Positions 25,604 to 35,455 of a stretch of 64,000 nucleotides of DNA are shown piece after piece. This stretch comes from Streptomyces sp. NBC_01276 (GTDB lineage Bacteria > Actinomycetota > Actinomycetes > Streptomycetales > Streptomycetaceae): NCBI RefSeq assembly GCF_041435355.1, contig NZ_CP108442.1:2728001-2792000 (forward strand), given 5' to 3'. The notes under the pieces are model-generated. The model was not told the origin of the DNA. It did not search any database and was given only the letters and a program-made list of their open reading frames with translations. Each line of letters starts with the position of its first letter. Position 1 is the first letter of the stretch. The translations under genes and the position numbers were made by a program.

Positions 25604-26631
25604 GGCGCCGACGGGGGCGGCACCACCTGCTTCTCGGCCGCGAAGTGACAGGCCGACGGGTGGGCGGCCGGCCCGGACGGGAGGGCCTGCGGGACCGCCA
25701 GCAGCGGGACCTCCACGGCGCAGCGCGCCTCGGCCTTCCAGCAGCGGGTGCGGAAGGTGCAGCCCGAGGGCGGGTTGGCCGGCGAGGGGACGTCACCGGT
25801 GAGGATGATGCGCTCGCGCCGCTCGCGGGCCCCGGGGTCGGGGACGGGCACGGCGGACAGCAGGGCCTGGGTGTACGGGTGGGTGGGGTGTTCGTAGATC
25901 TGGGTGTCGGTGCCGGTCTCGACGATCCGGCCGAGGTACATGACGGCGACCCGGTCGGAGATGTGCCGGACGATCGAGAGGTCGTGGGCGATGAACACGT
26001 AGGAGAGCCCGAACTCGCCCTGGAGGCGCTCCAGCAGGTTGACGACCTGGGCCTGGACGGAGACGTCGAGCGCGGAGACGGGCTCGTCCGCGACGATGAC
26101 CTCGGGCCGGAGGGCCAGGCCGCGGGCGATGCCGATGCGCTGGCGCTGGCCGCCGGAGAACTGGTGCGGGTAGCGGTTGATGTACTCGGGGTTGAGGCCC
26201 ACGACGTCCAGGAGTTCCTGGACCTTGCGGCGCCGGTCGCCCCTGGGTGCCACCTCGGGGTGGATCTCGAAGGGCTCGCCGATGATGTCGCCGACCGTCA
26301 TCCGCGGGTTCAGCGAGGTGTACGGATCCTGGAAGACCATCTGGATGTTGCGTCGGACGGCCTTCAGGGCGCGGCCGGACAGCTTGGTGATGTCCTGGCC
26401 CTTGTACGAGATCGCGCCCGCGGTCGGGCGTTCCAGGTTGACCAGCATCTTGGCGACGGTGGACTTCCCGCAGCCGGACTCGCCGACGATGCCGAGGGTC
26501 TCCCCTGCTGCCAGCCCGAAGGAGACCCCGTCGACGGCCTTGACCGCGCCGATCTGCTTCCTGAAGAGGATGCCCTGGGTGAGCGGGTAGTGCTTGACGA
26601 GGCCGCGGACCTCCAGGATGGGCTCAGCCAC
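25582..26631 (-). CDS. dppF: Peptide ABC transporter ATPase, DppF/OppF type (operon 1)
   Basis: 349 residues from GTG 26631, which overlaps the DppD-type gene by 8 bases. Walker [10 protein letters not shown], signature [17 protein letters not shown], Walker [16 protein letters not shown] and the C-terminal oligopeptide/dipeptide extension with its cysteine cluster ([16 protein letters not shown]) are intact. It is one of two ATPases powering a five-part peptide importer. Large tracts are base-identical to the paralogue at 32376-33428. Confidence 0.9.
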   Translation of the reverse strand: MAEPILEVRGLVKHYPLTQGILFRKQIGAVKAVDGVSFGLAAGETLGIVGESGCGKSTVAKMLVNLERPTAGAISYKGQDITKLSGRALKAVRRNIQMVFQDPYTSLNPRMTVGDIIGEPFEIHPEVAPRGDRRRKVQELLDVVGLNPEYINRYPHQFSGGQRQRIGIARGLALRPEVIVADEPVSALDVSVQAQVVNLLERLQGEFGLSYVFIAHDLSIVRHISDRVAVMYLGRIVETGTDTQIYEHPTHPYTQALLSAVPVPDPGARERRERIILTGDVPSPANPPSGCTFRTRCWKAEARCAVEVPLLAVPQALPSGPAAHPSACHFAAEKQVVPPPSAPPRDADA

Positions 26632-27610
26632 CGAGGCACTCCTTCCAGAAGAAGCAGGCGCTGGCCCTGCCCGGGGCGACGTCGGCCAGCGGCGGGACCT
26701 CCGCCCGGCAGGCGGCGCGGGCCATCGGGCAGCGGGGGTTGAAGGCACAGCCGGCCGGGATGGCGAGCAGGTTGGGCGGCAGGCCCTTGATGGCGTAGAG
26801 GTCCTGGCCCTTCTGGTCCAGGCGCGGGATCGAGTCGAGCAGGCCGCGGGTGTAGGGGTGGGCGGGGGCCGCGTAGAGGTCGTGGACGGGGGCGTTCTCG
26901 ACGATCCGGCCCGCGTACATGACGGCGATCCTGTCCGCGACGTCGGCGACGACGCCGAGGTCGTGGGTGATCAGGATCAGGCCCATGTTCATCTCGCGCT
27001 GGAGCTCCGCGAGCAGGTCCATGACCTGGGCCTGGACCGTCACGTCGAGGGCCGTGGTCGGCTCGTCGGCGATGATCAGGGAGGGGTCCAGGGCCAGCGC
27101 CATGGCGATCATGATGCGCTGGCGCATGCCCCCGGAGAACTGGTGCGGGTAGTCCCCCACCCGCTGCCTCGCCGCCGGGATCCTGACCCGGTCCATCAGC
27201 TCCACGGCCTTGGTCCTGGCGTCCTTGCGGGACATCCCGCGGTGGACCTCGTACATCTCGCCGAGCTGGGCGCCCACGCTGAGCACGGGGTTGAGGGAGG
27301 AGAGGGCGTCCTGGAAGATCATCGCCATTCCGGCGCCGCGCACCCTGCGCCGCTCCTCCTCCTTCATCGTGAGGAGGTTCTTGCCCTTGAAGAGGATCTC
27401 GCCGCCGGCGATGCGGCCCGGCGGCACGTCGAGGATCCCCATCACGGCCTGCGCGGTGACGGATTTGCCGGAGCCGGACTCGCCGAGCACGGCGAGCGTC
27501 TCGCCCTCGTCGACCGAGTAGTTCACTCCGTTGACCGCCTTCGCGACGCCGTCGCGGGTCTTGAACTCCACGTGCAGGTCGCGGACTTCGAGCAGCATCT
27601 GGCGACTCAC
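26624..27610 (-). CDS. dppD: Peptide ABC transporter ATPase, DppD/OppD type (operon 1)
   Basis: 328 residues. Walker [10 protein letters not shown], signature [17 protein letters not shown], Walker [15 protein letters not shown] and the C-terminal extension [14 protein letters not shown] mark the OppD/DppD class. GTG 27610 is used here; an ATG 12 bases further in, better spaced from GGAG, is an alternative. It contains a 149-base tract identical to the second operon (26932-27080 versus 33750-33898). Confidence 0.9.
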   Translation of the reverse strand: MSRQMLLEVRDLHVEFKTRDGVAKAVNGVNYSVDEGETLAVLGESGSGKSVTAQAVMGILDVPPGRIAGGEILFKGKNLLTMKEEERRRVRGAGMAMIFQDALSSLNPVLSVGAQLGEMYEVHRGMSRKDARTKAVELMDRVRIPAARQRVGDYPHQFSGGMRQRIMIAMALALDPSLIIADEPTTALDVTVQAQVMDLLAELQREMNMGLILITHDLGVVADVADRIAVMYAGRIVENAPVHDLYAAPAHPYTRGLLDSIPRLDQKGQDLYAIKGLPPNLLAIPAGCAFNPRCPMARAACRAEVPPLADVAPGRASACFFWKECLGG

Positions 27611-27613
27611 TCC

Positions 27614-28624
27614 TCAGCGCAGCTTGGGGTCGAGGGCGTCGCGCACCGCGTCGCCGAGCATGATGAAGGCGAGCACGGTCAGGCTCAGGGCGCCCGCCGG
27701 CCAGAGCAGCATGTGCGGGGCGTTGCGGATCTGGGAGGCGGCGTTGGAGATGTCGATGCCCCAGGAGACGGTGGGCGGGCGCAGCCCGACGCCGAGGAAC
27801 GACAGGGTGGCTTCGAGGGCGATGTAGGTGCCCAGCGCGATGGTGGCGACGACGATGACGGGGGCGACGGCGTTGGGGGCCACGTGCCGCAGCAGCATCC
27901 GGCCGTTGCCGGCGCCGAGGGCGCGGGCGGCCTGGACGTAGTCGTTCTGTTTGGCGGTGATGACCGAGCCGCGGGCGATGCGGGCGATCTGCGGCCAGCC
28001 CAGCAGCACGATGAAGCCGACGACGGGCCAGACGGTGGTGCTGGTGACCACGGAGAGGAACACCAGGCCGCCGAGGACGACGGGGATCCCGAAGAAGATG
28101 TCGGCGACGCGGGAGAGCACGGCGTCGCCCCAGCTGCCGAAGAAGCCGGCGAGCCCGCCGAGCGCGGAGCCCAGCAGGGCGGCGCCGAGGGTGGCGCAGA
28201 CGCCGACGGTGATGGAGGCGCGGGCGCCGTAGACGGTGCGGGTGTAGACGTCGCAGCCCTGGGTGTCGTACCCGAAGGGGTGTCCGGGCTCGGGGCCCTG
28301 CTGGGACTTGGACAGCCGGCAGTACAGGGGGTCGCCGCTCGCGATGAGCTGGGGCCAGATCGCGATGACCACCAGGAAGAGGATCATCAGGGAGGAGATG
28401 ACGAAGACGGGGTTGCGGCGCAGCTGGTGCCAGGCGTCGGACCAGAGGGAGCGGGCCTTCTCCCGCGGGCCGGTGTCGGGTCCGGGGGGCCGCTCCAGGC
28501 TCTCGCCCCCCTCCACGGCGAGGTCCATGGGCCCGCCCTGACCGGTGGGCGAGACCGCCTCGCGCGGACGTGGGCCCACGGGGTCGTACATGGCGGGGCC
28601 TTCCGGGCGCTCGGGGTCAGGCAT
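27614..28624 (-). CDS. dppC: Peptide ABC transporter permease, DppC/OppC type (operon 1)
   Basis: 336 residues. A ~60-residue acidic/Pro-rich cytoplasmic N-terminus precedes six membrane helices. The DppC hallmark around DTQGCDVYTRTVYGARAS and the EAA loop (ARALGAGNGRMLLRHVAPNA) are present. It overlaps dppB by 8 bases, as in operon 2. Confidence 0.9.
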   Translation of the reverse strand: MPDPERPEGPAMYDPVGPRPREAVSPTGQGGPMDLAVEGGESLERPPGPDTGPREKARSLWSDAWHQLRRNPVFVISSLMILFLVVIAIWPQLIASGDPLYCRLSKSQQGPEPGHPFGYDTQGCDVYTRTVYGARASITVGVCATLGAALLGSALGGLAGFFGSWGDAVLSRVADIFFGIPVVLGGLVFLSVVTSTTVWPVVGFIVLLGWPQIARIARGSVITAKQNDYVQAARALGAGNGRMLLRHVAPNAVAPVIVVATIALGTYIALEATLSFLGVGLRPPTVSWGIDISNAASQIRNAPHMLLWPAGALSLTVLAFIMLGDAVRDALDPKLR

Positions 28625-29540
28625 ACCGGATCCTCGGGTCCAGGACCGCGTAGAGCAGGTCGACGAGCAGGTTCGCCAGCAGGAAGACGATCACGAGGAT
28701 GGTGACGAAGCCGACCACGGTGGGCGAGTTGTTGCGCAGGATGCCCTGGTAGAGCTGGTAGCCGACGCCGTGGATGTTGAAGATCCGCTCGGTGACGATG
28801 GCGCCGCCCATCAGGGCGCCGATGTCGGTGCCGATGAAGGTGACGACGGGGATCAGGGAGTTGCGCAGCAGGTGGCGGGTGACGACGCGGTGGCGCGGCA
28901 GGCCCTTCGCGGTGGCGGTGCGGACGTAGTCGGCCTTGGCGTTCTCGGCGATGGAGGTGCGCGAGAGCCGGGTGACGTAGGCGAGCGAGACGAGGGCGAG
29001 GACGATGCCCGGCAGGATCAGCTCGTTGAAGGGGGCGTCAGGGGAGACGGTGGGCCGTACCCAGCCCCATTTGACGCCGAAGACGTACTGGAGCAGGTAG
29101 CCGGTGACGAAGGTGGGCACCGAGATGACGACGAGGGTGAGCACCAGGACCGAGGTGTCGATGGACTTGCCCCGGCGCAGCCCGGTGATCACGCCGAGGG
29201 TGATGCCGATGACGATCTCGAAGAAGATCGCGACGATGGTCAGGCGCAGCGTGACGGGGAAGGCCGAGGCCATCAGGTCGGTGACGCTCTGCCCGTTGAA
29301 GGCGGTGCCGAAGTCGCCCTGGAAGATCTGGCCCATGTAGTGCAGGTACTGCTTCCACAGGGGCTGGTCGAGGTAGAGGTCCTTGCGGATCCGCGCGGCG
29401 GTGGCGGGGTCGGGGGCCTTGTCGCCGAAGAGGGCCGCCACCGGGTCGCCGAGCGCGTACACCATGAAGAAGATCAGGAACGTGCTGCCGATGAACACCG
29501 GGATCATCTGGAGCAGTCGCCGGATCACGTAACGTCCCAT
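28617..29540 (-). CDS. dppB: Peptide ABC transporter permease, DppB/OppB type (operon 1)
   Basis: 307 residues, the standard length. The N-terminus MGRYVIRRLLQMIPVFIG is the usual first helix, followed by LGDPVAALFG, five more helices, and the EAA loop (TATAKGLPRHRVVTRHLLRNSLIPV). It ends LLYAVLDPRIRYA like its paralogue. It starts 31 bases after the binding-protein stop. Confidence 0.9.
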   Translation of the reverse strand: MGRYVIRRLLQMIPVFIGSTFLIFFMVYALGDPVAALFGDKAPDPATAARIRKDLYLDQPLWKQYLHYMGQIFQGDFGTAFNGQSVTDLMASAFPVTLRLTIVAIFFEIVIGITLGVITGLRRGKSIDTSVLVLTLVVISVPTFVTGYLLQYVFGVKWGWVRPTVSPDAPFNELILPGIVLALVSLAYVTRLSRTSIAENAKADYVRTATAKGLPRHRVVTRHLLRNSLIPVVTFIGTDIGALMGGAIVTERIFNIHGVGYQLYQGILRNNSPTVVGFVTILVIVFLLANLLVDLLYAVLDPRIRYA

Positions 29541-29571
29541 GGACTGCTCCAGGATCGATCCGAGGGGTGGG

Positions 29572-31200
29572 TCAGCTGACCGTGATCTGGTTGTAGACCG
29601 GGACGCTGAACTGGTTCAGGGCGACGTCGGAGATCCGCTCGGAGTGCCCGGCGCTGCCGTTCTGGTACCAGAGGGGGATGGACGGCATCTGCTCCGCGAG
29701 GATCTTCTCCGCGTCCTGGAACTTGGCGATCGCCTTGGGGGCGTCGCTCTCCTGGTTGGCCTCGTCGACGAGCTTGTCGAAGTCCGGGTTGCTGAACTTG
29801 CCGTAGTTGGAGGAAGCCCCGGTGTAGTAGAGCGGCTGGAGGAAGTTCTGGATCAGCGGGTAGTCGGCCTGCCAGCCGGAGCGGAAGGGGCCGGTCAGCT
29901 TGTAGGCGCTCTGCTGGTTCCTGAAGTCGGCGAAGGTGCCGATCGGGTTGACCGTGCAGACCGGGCCCTCGCCGATCGCGTTGTTGATGCTGTTGCAGAC
30001 CGCGTCCATCCACTCGCGGTGCGAGCCGGTGTCGACGTTGGAGGTCAGCGTGACCTTCCCGCCGGGCAGGCCGCCGCCCTCCTGGATGAGCTTCTTGGCC
30101 GCGGCGGGGTCGTACTTGCAGGCGTCGCCGCAGAGGGTGGCGTTGAAGCCGCCCTTGGCCCCGAGGGCGGGGGAGGTCCAGTCCTTGCCCGGTGTACGGG
30201 TCTCGCGGAAGATCTGCTGCGTGATCTCGTCGCGGTTGATCGCCATCGAGATGCCCCGGCGGACCTTCTCCATGCCCTCCTTGCCCCACTGGGGGTCGTA
30301 GAGCGGGAAGGTGAGGGTCTGGATGATGAGGGCCGGCTGGTTGATGTACCGGTCGCCGAGGTCGTTCTTGACGTTCTTGAGCTGCTGGGCCGGGATGTCG
30401 TCGACCAGGTCGAGGTTGCCGGAGATCAGGTCGGTGTAGGCGGTGTTGTTGTCGGTGTAGACCTTGAGGTCCACGCCGCCGTTCAGCGCCTTGTCCGCAC
30501 CCGTGTAGCCGTCCCACTTGCGCAGCTTCATCCCGGTGCCCTTGGTGTACGAGTCCACCGTGTACGGGCCGTTGCCGATCGGCTTGTCCAGCCAGCCGGC
30601 GTGGTCGGTGAAGAAGGCCTTGGGCAGTGGCGAGAAGGCCTGGTAGCCGAGGGTCTGGGGCCAGGTGGAGAACTTGTGCTTCAGGGCGACGGTGAAGGTC
30701 TTGGGGTCCTTGACGACCAGCCCGGACATGGTCTTCGCCTTGGGCTCGCCGGTCGTGGGGTGCACGTCCGCGTAGCCGACGATGTCGGAGAAGAACGGCG
30801 AGTTGTTCTGCTTGTTGCGCACGTCGGCGCCGTAGTTCCAGGCGTCCACGAAGGACTGGGCGGTGACCGGCTCGTCGTTGCTGAACTTCCAGCCGTCCTT
30901 CAGTGTGATCGTGAAGTTCTGACTGTCCGTGGTGTCGATCTTCTCGGCGAGCATGTTCACGGCCTCGCCGGTCTTCGGGTCGTAGCGCTTGAGGCCGCGG
31001 AAGAGCATGTCGAGGACCTTGCCGCCCTGCACCTCGTTGGTGTTGGCGGGTTCCAGCGGGTTCTGCGGGTCACCCCAGGAGGAACTGACGATCCCTTCGG
31101 CACCGCCGCCGCCACCGTCGCTCTGTTTGCCGCAGGCCGTCGCCGCGAGGGCGACGGCCACCGCACATGCGGCCCACTTGGCGTGGGTGGCTCCGCGCAT
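29572..31200 (-). CDS. dppA: Peptide ABC transporter substrate-binding lipoprotein (operon 1)
   Basis: 542 residues from ATG 31200 with TAGGAGG 6 bases upstream; the longer frame is antisense to the GNAT gene region. A lipoprotein signal peptide ends ALAATAC, then a Gly-rich linker. Family-5 binding-protein features include SWGDPQNPLEPANTNEVQGGKVLDMLF, the WKFSNDEPVTAQSF segment and IPLWYQNG near the C-terminus. It captures peptides at the outer face of the membrane for the permeases. First gene of operon 1. Confidence 0.9.
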   Translation of the reverse strand: MRGATHAKWAACAVAVALAATACGKQSDGGGGGAEGIVSSSWGDPQNPLEPANTNEVQGGKVLDMLFRGLKRYDPKTGEAVNMLAEKIDTTDSQNFTITLKDGWKFSNDEPVTAQSFVDAWNYGADVRNKQNNSPFFSDIVGYADVHPTTGEPKAKTMSGLVVKDPKTFTVALKHKFSTWPQTLGYQAFSPLPKAFFTDHAGWLDKPIGNGPYTVDSYTKGTGMKLRKWDGYTGADKALNGGVDLKVYTDNNTAYTDLISGNLDLVDDIPAQQLKNVKNDLGDRYINQPALIIQTLTFPLYDPQWGKEGMEKVRRGISMAINRDEITQQIFRETRTPGKDWTSPALGAKGGFNATLCGDACKYDPAAAKKLIQEGGGLPGGKVTLTSNVDTGSHREWMDAVCNSINNAIGEGPVCTVNPIGTFADFRNQQSAYKLTGPFRSGWQADYPLIQNFLQPLYYTGASSNYGKFSNPDFDKLVDEANQESDAPKAIAKFQDAEKILAEQMPSIPLWYQNGSAGHSERISDVALNQFSVPVYNQITVS

Positions 31201-31307
31201 GGAGTGCCTCCTAGGGGTACCAAGACTCGCTTCGGGGCCAATGTCACCCCATGTGGGTCCCTGCACACCCCTGGTTGGACCGATTGCACCCTCGCGTCCC
31301 CCGGCTG

Positions 31308-32246
31308 TCACCCCTGCGAGTGCAAAGCCAGCTCCCAGGTGTCCACGGCGTAGTGCGGTCGCATGCCGTGCGCTTGGTACAGCCCGACTGCGCCGGTTTC
31401 GTTGGCGGTGTCCACACCGAGGCCCACCGTGTCGCGGCCCCGGGCGGCGTACGCGGCGAAGCCGTGGCGGAGCAGGAAGCCGCCGACGCCCCGGCCGCGC
31501 AGCCCCTCGCGTACGCCGATGTGGCTGATCCAGCCCATGCTGGTGCGGTCGTCCCGGGTCAGCAGCACGGCCGCGTCGCCCGCCCCGGGCAGGCTCGCGA
31601 TCCACACCAGGGACCAGTCGAGGGTGCGGGCGTCGAGGTGGTCCAGCCAGGGTTCGTACGCGCGCGGGGCGTGCCCGAAGTGGGCGGCGAAGGTCTCCTC
31701 CACCAGGGCGTGGGCCCGGCGGCGGTCGGACCGGTCGGCCCCGCAGTCGCGCAGGGCCAGCCCCGGGGGCGGCACGGGCGGGGCGGCGTCGGCCGGGGTG
31801 AGCCGACGGGTCATCACCTGGTGGCGGCGCACGGTGCGGTAGCCGCGCCCGGCGAGGAGGGCCGGGTCCAGGGTGGGGGCGGCGCCCAGCTGCAGGCGCA
31901 GGCGCGGGCGGTCGGCCCCGGCGGCCATCGCGCGGGCGCGGGCCTCCATCAGCTCCAGCAGCCGGCGGGCGGCCCGGGGCTCGCCGGGCAGCACGTAGTG
32001 GTCGCCGTCGATCCGGCCCGGTCCGGAGTCGTTCCAGACGAGGGCGTAGGCGACGGGCCGGCCGGCGCGCAGGGCCAGCCAGGAGTCGGTGGCCAGGTCC
32101 ACCCGTGGGTGGTTGAGGTCGGCCAGGGCGGTGCCCAGGTCGGTCTCGGGTCTGCCGATCTCGATGACGTCGACGGCGTTGAGCAGGGCGCAGATGTCGG
32201 AGGCGTCCCCGGGGCCGGCGGGCCGGACGGTCAGCGTGTCGCGCAT
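31308..32246 (-). CDS. GNAT N-acetyltransferase (tandem domains)
   Basis: 312 residues from ATG 32246; an upstream TTG in frame lacks support. It has two GNAT-like halves. The C-terminal one carries the acetyl-CoA loop VREGLRGRGVGGFLLRHGF and DTANETGAVGLYQAHGM; the N-terminal one is degenerate. This resembles the mycothiol-synthase-like tandem GNAT layout, but I cannot assign MshD. It sits alone between the two dpp operons. Confidence 0.82.
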   Translation of the reverse strand: MRDTLTVRPAGPGDASDICALLNAVDVIEIGRPETDLGTALADLNHPRVDLATDSWLALRAGRPVAYALVWNDSGPGRIDGDHYVLPGEPRAARRLLELMEARARAMAAGADRPRLRLQLGAAPTLDPALLAGRGYRTVRRHQVMTRRLTPADAAPPVPPPGLALRDCGADRSDRRRAHALVEETFAAHFGHAPRAYEPWLDHLDARTLDWSLVWIASLPGAGDAAVLLTRDDRTSMGWISHIGVREGLRGRGVGGFLLRHGFAAYAARGRDTVGLGVDTANETGAVGLYQAHGMRPHYAVDTWELALHSQG

Positions 32247-32312
32247 CCGCCCACTCTCGGCGCCGCCCACGCCCGGCCGCAACCGGCTTCCGCCCCGCGG
32301 ACGGGAAAAGCA

Positions 32313-32356
32313 CCGGGGCGCCCGGGGCCGGATGGTTCCGGCCCCGGGCGCCCCGG
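32313..32356. terminator. Terminator of the second dpp operon
   Basis: A perfect 20-bp stem (32313-32332 with 32337-32356) and a TGGT loop lies 20 bases beyond the last gene of operon 2. Confidence 0.85.
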
Positions 32357-32375
32357 GACGAGCGTACGGAGGGGG

Positions 32376-33428
32376 TCAGACGGCCAGGACGGCCTTCTCC
32401 TCCGCGAAGTGGCACGCCGACTCGTGGGCGGCCGGGGTGTTCACGCCCTGGAAGCGCGTCGGGATCGCCAGCAGCGGCTCCTCCGTGGCGCACTTGTCCT
32501 CGGCCTTCCAGCAGCGGGTGCGGAAGCGGCAGCCCGACGGCGGGTTGGCCGGCGAGGGGACGTCACCGGTGAGGATGATGCGCTCGCGGGCCTCGCGGAC
32601 CTCGGGGTCCGGCACCGGCACCGCGGACAGCAGGGCCTGCGTGTACGGGTGGGTGGGGTGCTCGTAGATCTCGGCGTCGGAGCCGATCTCGGCCATCTTG
32701 CCCAGGTACATGACGCCCACGCGGTCCGAGATGTGCCGGACGATCGAGAGGTCGTGCGCGATGAAGACGTAGGAGAGGTTGAACTCGTCCTGCAGCTTCC
32801 CCATCAGGTTGATGACCTGCGCCTGCACCGACACGTCGAGCGCGGAGACCGGCTCGTCGCAGATGATGATCTCCGGGTTGAGCGCGAGGCCGCGGGCGAT
32901 GCCGATGCGCTGGCGCTGGCCGCCGGAGAACTGGTGCGGGTAGCGGTTGATGTACTCGGGGTTGAGGCCCACGACGTCCAGGAGTTCCTGGACCTTGCGG
33001 CGCCGGTCGCCCTTGGGAGCCACCTCGGGGTGGATGTCGAAGGGCTCGCCGATGATGTCGCCGACCGTCATGCGCGGGTTCAGCGAGGTGTACGGGTCCT
33101 GGAAGACCATCTGGATGTTGCGTCGGACGGCCTTCAGGGCGCGGCCGGACAGCTTGGTGATGTCCTGGCCCTTGTAGAAGACCTCGCCGGCGGTGGCCCG
33201 CTCCAGGTTCATCAGCAGCTTGGCGACGGTGGACTTGCCACAGCCGGACTCGCCGACGATGCCGAGGGTCTCGCCCCGGTACAGGTCGAAGGAGATCCCG
33301 TCGACGGCCTTGACCGCGCCGACCTGCTTCTTGAACAGGATGCCCTGGGTCAGCGGGAAGTGCTTGACCAGGTTGCGGACCTGGAGGATCGGCTCGCGCT
33401 CGGGGGCGTTCTCGGTGAGCTCAGCCAT
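32376..33428 (-). CDS. dppF: Peptide ABC transporter ATPase, DppF/OppF type (operon 2)
   Basis: 350 residues. Walker [10 protein letters not shown], signature [17 protein letters not shown], Walker [16 protein letters not shown] and the C-terminal [16 protein letters not shown] are present. The start overlaps dppD by 8 bases. Two tracts (32887-33012 and 33097-33176) match operon 1 at every base, including third positions. Last gene of its operon. Confidence 0.9.
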   Translation of the reverse strand: MAELTENAPEREPILQVRNLVKHFPLTQGILFKKQVGAVKAVDGISFDLYRGETLGIVGESGCGKSTVAKLLMNLERATAGEVFYKGQDITKLSGRALKAVRRNIQMVFQDPYTSLNPRMTVGDIIGEPFDIHPEVAPKGDRRRKVQELLDVVGLNPEYINRYPHQFSGGQRQRIGIARGLALNPEIIICDEPVSALDVSVQAQVINLMGKLQDEFNLSYVFIAHDLSIVRHISDRVGVMYLGKMAEIGSDAEIYEHPTHPYTQALLSAVPVPDPEVREARERIILTGDVPSPANPPSGCRFRTRCWKAEDKCATEEPLLAIPTRFQGVNTPAAHESACHFAEEKAVLAV

Positions 33429-34476
33429 GGATCTGCTCCTTCCAGAAGTGGCACGCGCTGCCGCGGCCGGGCAGCTCGCTGCCGTCGCGCTCGGTCACCT
33501 GGTGCAGGACGGGCACGTCGGTGCGGCAGACGTCCTGCGCCTTGGGGCAGCGCGGGTTGAAGGCGCAGCCCGAGGGGATGTTGAGCAGGTTGGGCGGGAG
33601 GCCCTTGATCGCGTAGAGCTCCTGGCCCTTCTGGTCCAGGCGCGGGATCGAGTCCAGCAGACCGCGGGTGTACGGGTGCGCGGGACGCTTGTAGATCTCG
33701 TGGACCGGGGCGTTCTCGACGATCCGGCCGCCGTACATGACGGCGATCTTGTCCGCGACGTCGGCGACGACGCCGAGGTCGTGGGTGATCAGGATCAGGC
33801 CCATGTTCATCTCGCGCTGGAGCTCCGCGAGCAGGTCCATGACCTGGGCCTGGACCGTCACGTCGAGGGCCGTGGTCGGCTCGTCGGCGATGATCAGGTC
33901 GGGCTCCAGGGCCATCGCCATGGCGATCATGATGCGCTGGCGCATACCGCCGGAGAACTGGTGCGGGTAATCGCCCACGCGCGCCTTGGCGGCGGGGATC
34001 TTCACCCGGTCCATGAGCTCGACAGCCTTGGCCGTGGCGTCCTTCTTCGACATCCCGCGGTGCACGCGGAACATCTCGCCCAGCTGGGCGCCGACCGTGT
34101 GCACGGGGTTCAGCGAGGACAGCGCGTCCTGGAAGATCATGGCGATCTTCTGGCCGCGGATCTTGCGGAAGTCCTCGGCCGGGAGCTTGAGCAGGTCCTG
34201 GCCCTGGAACAGGATCTCGCCTTGCGGGATCTTGCCCGGGGGCATGTCGAGGATGCCCATGATGGCCTGCGCCGTCACGGACTTGCCCGAGCCGGACTCG
34301 CCGAGGACCGCGAGGGTCTCGCCGGCGTTCACCGAGTACGAGACACCGTTGACGGCCTTGGCGACGCCGTCGCGGGTGTGGAACTCGACGTGCAGGTCGC
34401 GCACTTCGAGCAGGGGGGTCCCCTCCGGCGCCGAACGGGGCGCGGGGACGTTCGAGGTCTTGCTGATAGTGGTCAA
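33421..34476 (-). CDS. dppD: Peptide ABC transporter ATPase, DppD/OppD type (operon 2)
   Basis: 351 residues; the N-terminus is ~20 residues longer than in operon 1 (SKTSNVPAPRSAPEGTPLLE). Walker A, signature [17 protein letters not shown], Walker [15 protein letters not shown] and the cysteine-rich C-terminal extension [14 protein letters not shown] are intact. It starts 13 bases after the dppC stop. Confidence 0.9.
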   Translation of the reverse strand: MTTISKTSNVPAPRSAPEGTPLLEVRDLHVEFHTRDGVAKAVNGVSYSVNAGETLAVLGESGSGKSVTAQAIMGILDMPPGKIPQGEILFQGQDLLKLPAEDFRKIRGQKIAMIFQDALSSLNPVHTVGAQLGEMFRVHRGMSKKDATAKAVELMDRVKIPAAKARVGDYPHQFSGGMRQRIMIAMAMALEPDLIIADEPTTALDVTVQAQVMDLLAELQREMNMGLILITHDLGVVADVADKIAVMYGGRIVENAPVHEIYKRPAHPYTRGLLDSIPRLDQKGQELYAIKGLPPNLLNIPSGCAFNPRCPKAQDVCRTDVPVLHQVTERDGSELPGRGSACHFWKEQIHG

Positions 34477-34489
34477 CGTACGCCCTTCC

Positions 34490-35455
34490 TCAGCGCAGCT
34501 TCGGGTCGAGGGCGTCGCGCACCGCGTCGCCGACCATGATGAACGCGAGCACGGTGATGCTCAGCGCGGCGGCCGGGAAGAGGAGCACGTGCGGCGCCTG
34601 GAGCCAGCGGACGGAGGCGTCGCTGACCATCAGGCCCCAGGAGATGCCGGGGGGCTGGACACCGATGCCGAGGTAGGACAGCGCCGCCTCCGCACCGATG
34701 TACACACCGAGGCTGATCGCACCGACCACGATGACGGGGGCGACGGCGTTCGGCAGGATGTGGCGCATGGTGATGCGCCACGTGCCGGCACCGAGGGCGC
34801 GGGCCGCGACCACGTAGTCGTTGTTCTTGTTCTGCAGCACCGAGGACCGCATGATGCGGAAGATCTGCGGCCATCCCAGGGTGGCGAGCACGATGGACAC
34901 GGTCCACGCGTTGCCCTTGCCGAGGCCGGACATGATCAGCATTCCGCCGAGGAGCAGCGGGATGGCGAAGAAGATCTCGGTGAAGCGGGAGAGCAGGCTG
35001 TCGACGATGCCGCCGACCCAGCCGGCCAGCAGACCCAGCGCGCCGCCGACGACGATCACCAGGGTGGTGGTGACGACACCGACGATGATCGAGTTGCGGG
35101 CCGCCCACACGGTGCGCGTGTAGACGTCGCAGCCCTGGACGTCGAAGCCGAACCAGTGGTCGGCGCTCGGCTTCTTCAGGGAGTCCTGGAGCTGGCAGGC
35201 GCCGGCCGTGAACGGGCTGTCCGGCGTGAACCACTGCGGGACCGCGGAGAGCACGATCAGCAGCAGGACCAGCGCGGAGCCGATCAGGAAGATGGGGTTG
35301 CGGCGGAGGTCGGAGACGGCGTCGGACCAGAGGCTGGCCTCGCGCTCCTTCTTCGCCTTCTTGCCGGGGGTGTTGCCGACCGTGCCGCTCGTGGAGGGCG
35401 CGCCGGCGGTCTTGGTGTCGGTCAACTCGTCCCCCACCGTAGTTGTCTCACGCAT
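34490..35455 (-). CDS. dppC: Peptide ABC transporter permease, DppC/OppC type (operon 2)
   Basis: 321 residues. A cytoplasmic N-terminus (~45 residues, with KKAKKERE) precedes six membrane helices. DVQGCDVYTRTVWAARNS and the EAA loop (ARALGAGTWRITMRHILPNA) match the class. The start overlaps dppB by 8 bases, exactly as in operon 1. It ends GDAVRDALDPKLR like its paralogue. Confidence 0.9.
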   Translation of the reverse strand: MRETTTVGDELTDTKTAGAPSTSGTVGNTPGKKAKKEREASLWSDAVSDLRRNPIFLIGSALVLLLIVLSAVPQWFTPDSPFTAGACQLQDSLKKPSADHWFGFDVQGCDVYTRTVWAARNSIIVGVVTTTLVIVVGGALGLLAGWVGGIVDSLLSRFTEIFFAIPLLLGGMLIMSGLGKGNAWTVSIVLATLGWPQIFRIMRSSVLQNKNNDYVVAARALGAGTWRITMRHILPNAVAPVIVVGAISLGVYIGAEAALSYLGIGVQPPGISWGLMVSDASVRWLQAPHVLLFPAAALSITVLAFIMVGDAVRDALDPKLR